A DNA stretch of 6,105 nt from Chloroflexia bacterium. GTDB taxonomy: Bacteria; Chloroflexota; Chloroflexia; Thermomicrobiales; JALYUS01. Below are positions 5,558-6,105 of the stretch, piece by piece. The notes below the pieces were generated by a model. It saw only the letters and a list, made by a program, of their open reading frames with translations. It did not search any database and had not been told where the DNA came from. The stretch's first letter is position 1. The number at the start of each line of letters is the position of its first letter. Made by a program: the position numbers and the translations under genes. The stretch lies in the NCBI GenBank assembly GCA_025928215.1, contig JAICJW010000277.1, positions 1-6,105 of the forward strand, given 5' to 3'.

Positions 5558-6105
5558 TTATTGCTTCATCTGAATGGTGGCGAAGACCGCGCCGTGCGGA
5601 TCGGCAATGACCGCGATACGCCCTTGATCGGTGTCCATGCCCGACATTACCACCGTGCCGCCAAGGTCTGTCGCCTTCGCGACGGTCGCATCACTGTTCG
5701 CTACCACAAAGTAGGTCAGCCAGTTCGGCGGCACATCGGGCGGGAAGGACTCATTAATGACCATCCCACCGGCGATGCTCCGCCCATCGAGCTGCCACTC
5801 CGTGTAGGCCTCGGCGCCCGCACCCTCCGTCTTTGCCGTCCACGGGAAAACCTTCGTGTAGAAGGCTTTCGCGGCGTCCATATCGCGGGTATCGAGTTCG
5901 TTCCAGCCGAACGATCCCGGCTCATTGACGAGCTGCGCGCCCTTGTGCTGCCCCGGTTGCCAGAGCCCGAAAAATGCGCCCGTCGGGTCCTGGAAGATGG
6001 CCATGCGTCCAAGATCGGCCACATCCATCGGCGCCATCGCTACCTGCCCGCCGCTGTCATGGACCGCTTGCGCCGTGGCGTCAACATTGGCAACGCAGAT
6101 GTACG
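5558..6105 (-). CDS. Tandem VOC-domain (glyoxalase/bleomycin-resistance superfamily) protein, C-terminal part
   Basis: Cytosolic vicinal-oxygen-chelate fold protein, cut by the right edge. The reading frame is open to base 6103 and 181 residues plus the TAA stop are visible; a full two-domain member has about 250-270. Residues 1-49 are the end of the first domain and about 65-181 are a complete second domain (begins FGWNELDTRDMDAAKAFY). The two domain ends are visibly repeats: DSGGQVAM...GRMAIFQDPTGAFFGLWQ (16-49) against DLGGTVVM...GRIAVIADPHGAVFATIQ (146-178). Such tandem proteins resemble mycobacterial CFP30B and are often annotated as glyoxalase or hydroxylase, but no reaction is established for most. 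The ATG at 6037 lies in the middle of the first domain and is not the true start. It is convergent with the desaturase and shares the hairpin at 5480-5521. Confidence 0.88.
   Translation of the reverse strand, partial: YICVANVDATAQAVHDSGGQVAMAPMDVADLGRMAIFQDPTGAFFGLWQPGQHKGAQLVNEPGSFGWNELDTRDMDAAKAFYTKVFPWTAKTEGAGAEAYTEWQLDGRSIAGGMVINESFPPDVPPNWLTYFVVANSDATVAKATDLGGTVVMSGMDTDQGRIAVIADPHGAVFATIQMKQ

Noticed and set aside
5558..6037. The ATG at 6037 as the start of a complete 159-residue VOC protein.
   Set aside because: The frame continues in family-like sequence to the window edge, and the ATG falls inside the last strands of the first VOC domain.

Overview
This window comes from a GC-rich bacterial chromosome. 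Codons in every convincing gene end mostly in G or C. No gene fixes the lineage. A soluble plant-type acyl-ACP desaturase beside a two-domain VOC protein and an agmatinase would suit a Chloroflexota (Thermomicrobia-like) or actinobacterial genome, but that placement is a guess. I see no mobile element, phage gene, CRISPR array, tRNA or rRNA.

Layout from left to right. Positions 1-558 (minus) hold the N-terminal 186 residues of an agmatinase-type ureohydrolase, cut by the left edge, with its own promoter in the 102-base gap before it. Positions 661-4344 (minus) hold a compact zinc/cadmium efflux operon transcribed right to left: an ArsR/SmtB metal sensor, a P1B-2 ATPase of the ZntA/CadA type with two HMA domains, and a CDF (CzcD/ZitB-like) zinc antiporter. 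The three genes overlap by 4 and 20 bases, so they are probably translationally coupled. A 24-bp near-perfect inverted repeat of SmtB/ZiaR type lies over the predicted -10 region, 16 bases before the sensor start. Positions 4345-4522 are a divergent intergenic region. Positions 4523-5449 (plus) encode a diiron acyl-ACP desaturase behind a hairpin leader and a strong Shine-Dalgarno sequence. A perfect 18-bp hairpin at 5480-5521 separates it from the convergent gene at 5558-6105 (minus), the C-terminal part of a tandem VOC-domain protein cut by the right edge.

How the genes work together: the sensor should sit on its operator until Zn(II) or Cd(II) binds, then release transcription of itself and of two exporters with different energy sources, ATP hydrolysis and proton antiport. 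The sensor keeps the residues of both classical metal sites, alpha3N and alpha5. The flanking genes (ureohydrolase, desaturase, VOC protein) appear to be separate transcription units with no clear link to metal export.

Assessment: this is mostly recognisable biology. I found no convincing evidence for an undescribed multi-gene system. The points most worth a second look are the dual-site sensor with its operator, the structured leader of the desaturase, the synonymous near-identity of the two HMA motifs, and a His/Asp-rich loop in the ATPase actuator domain.
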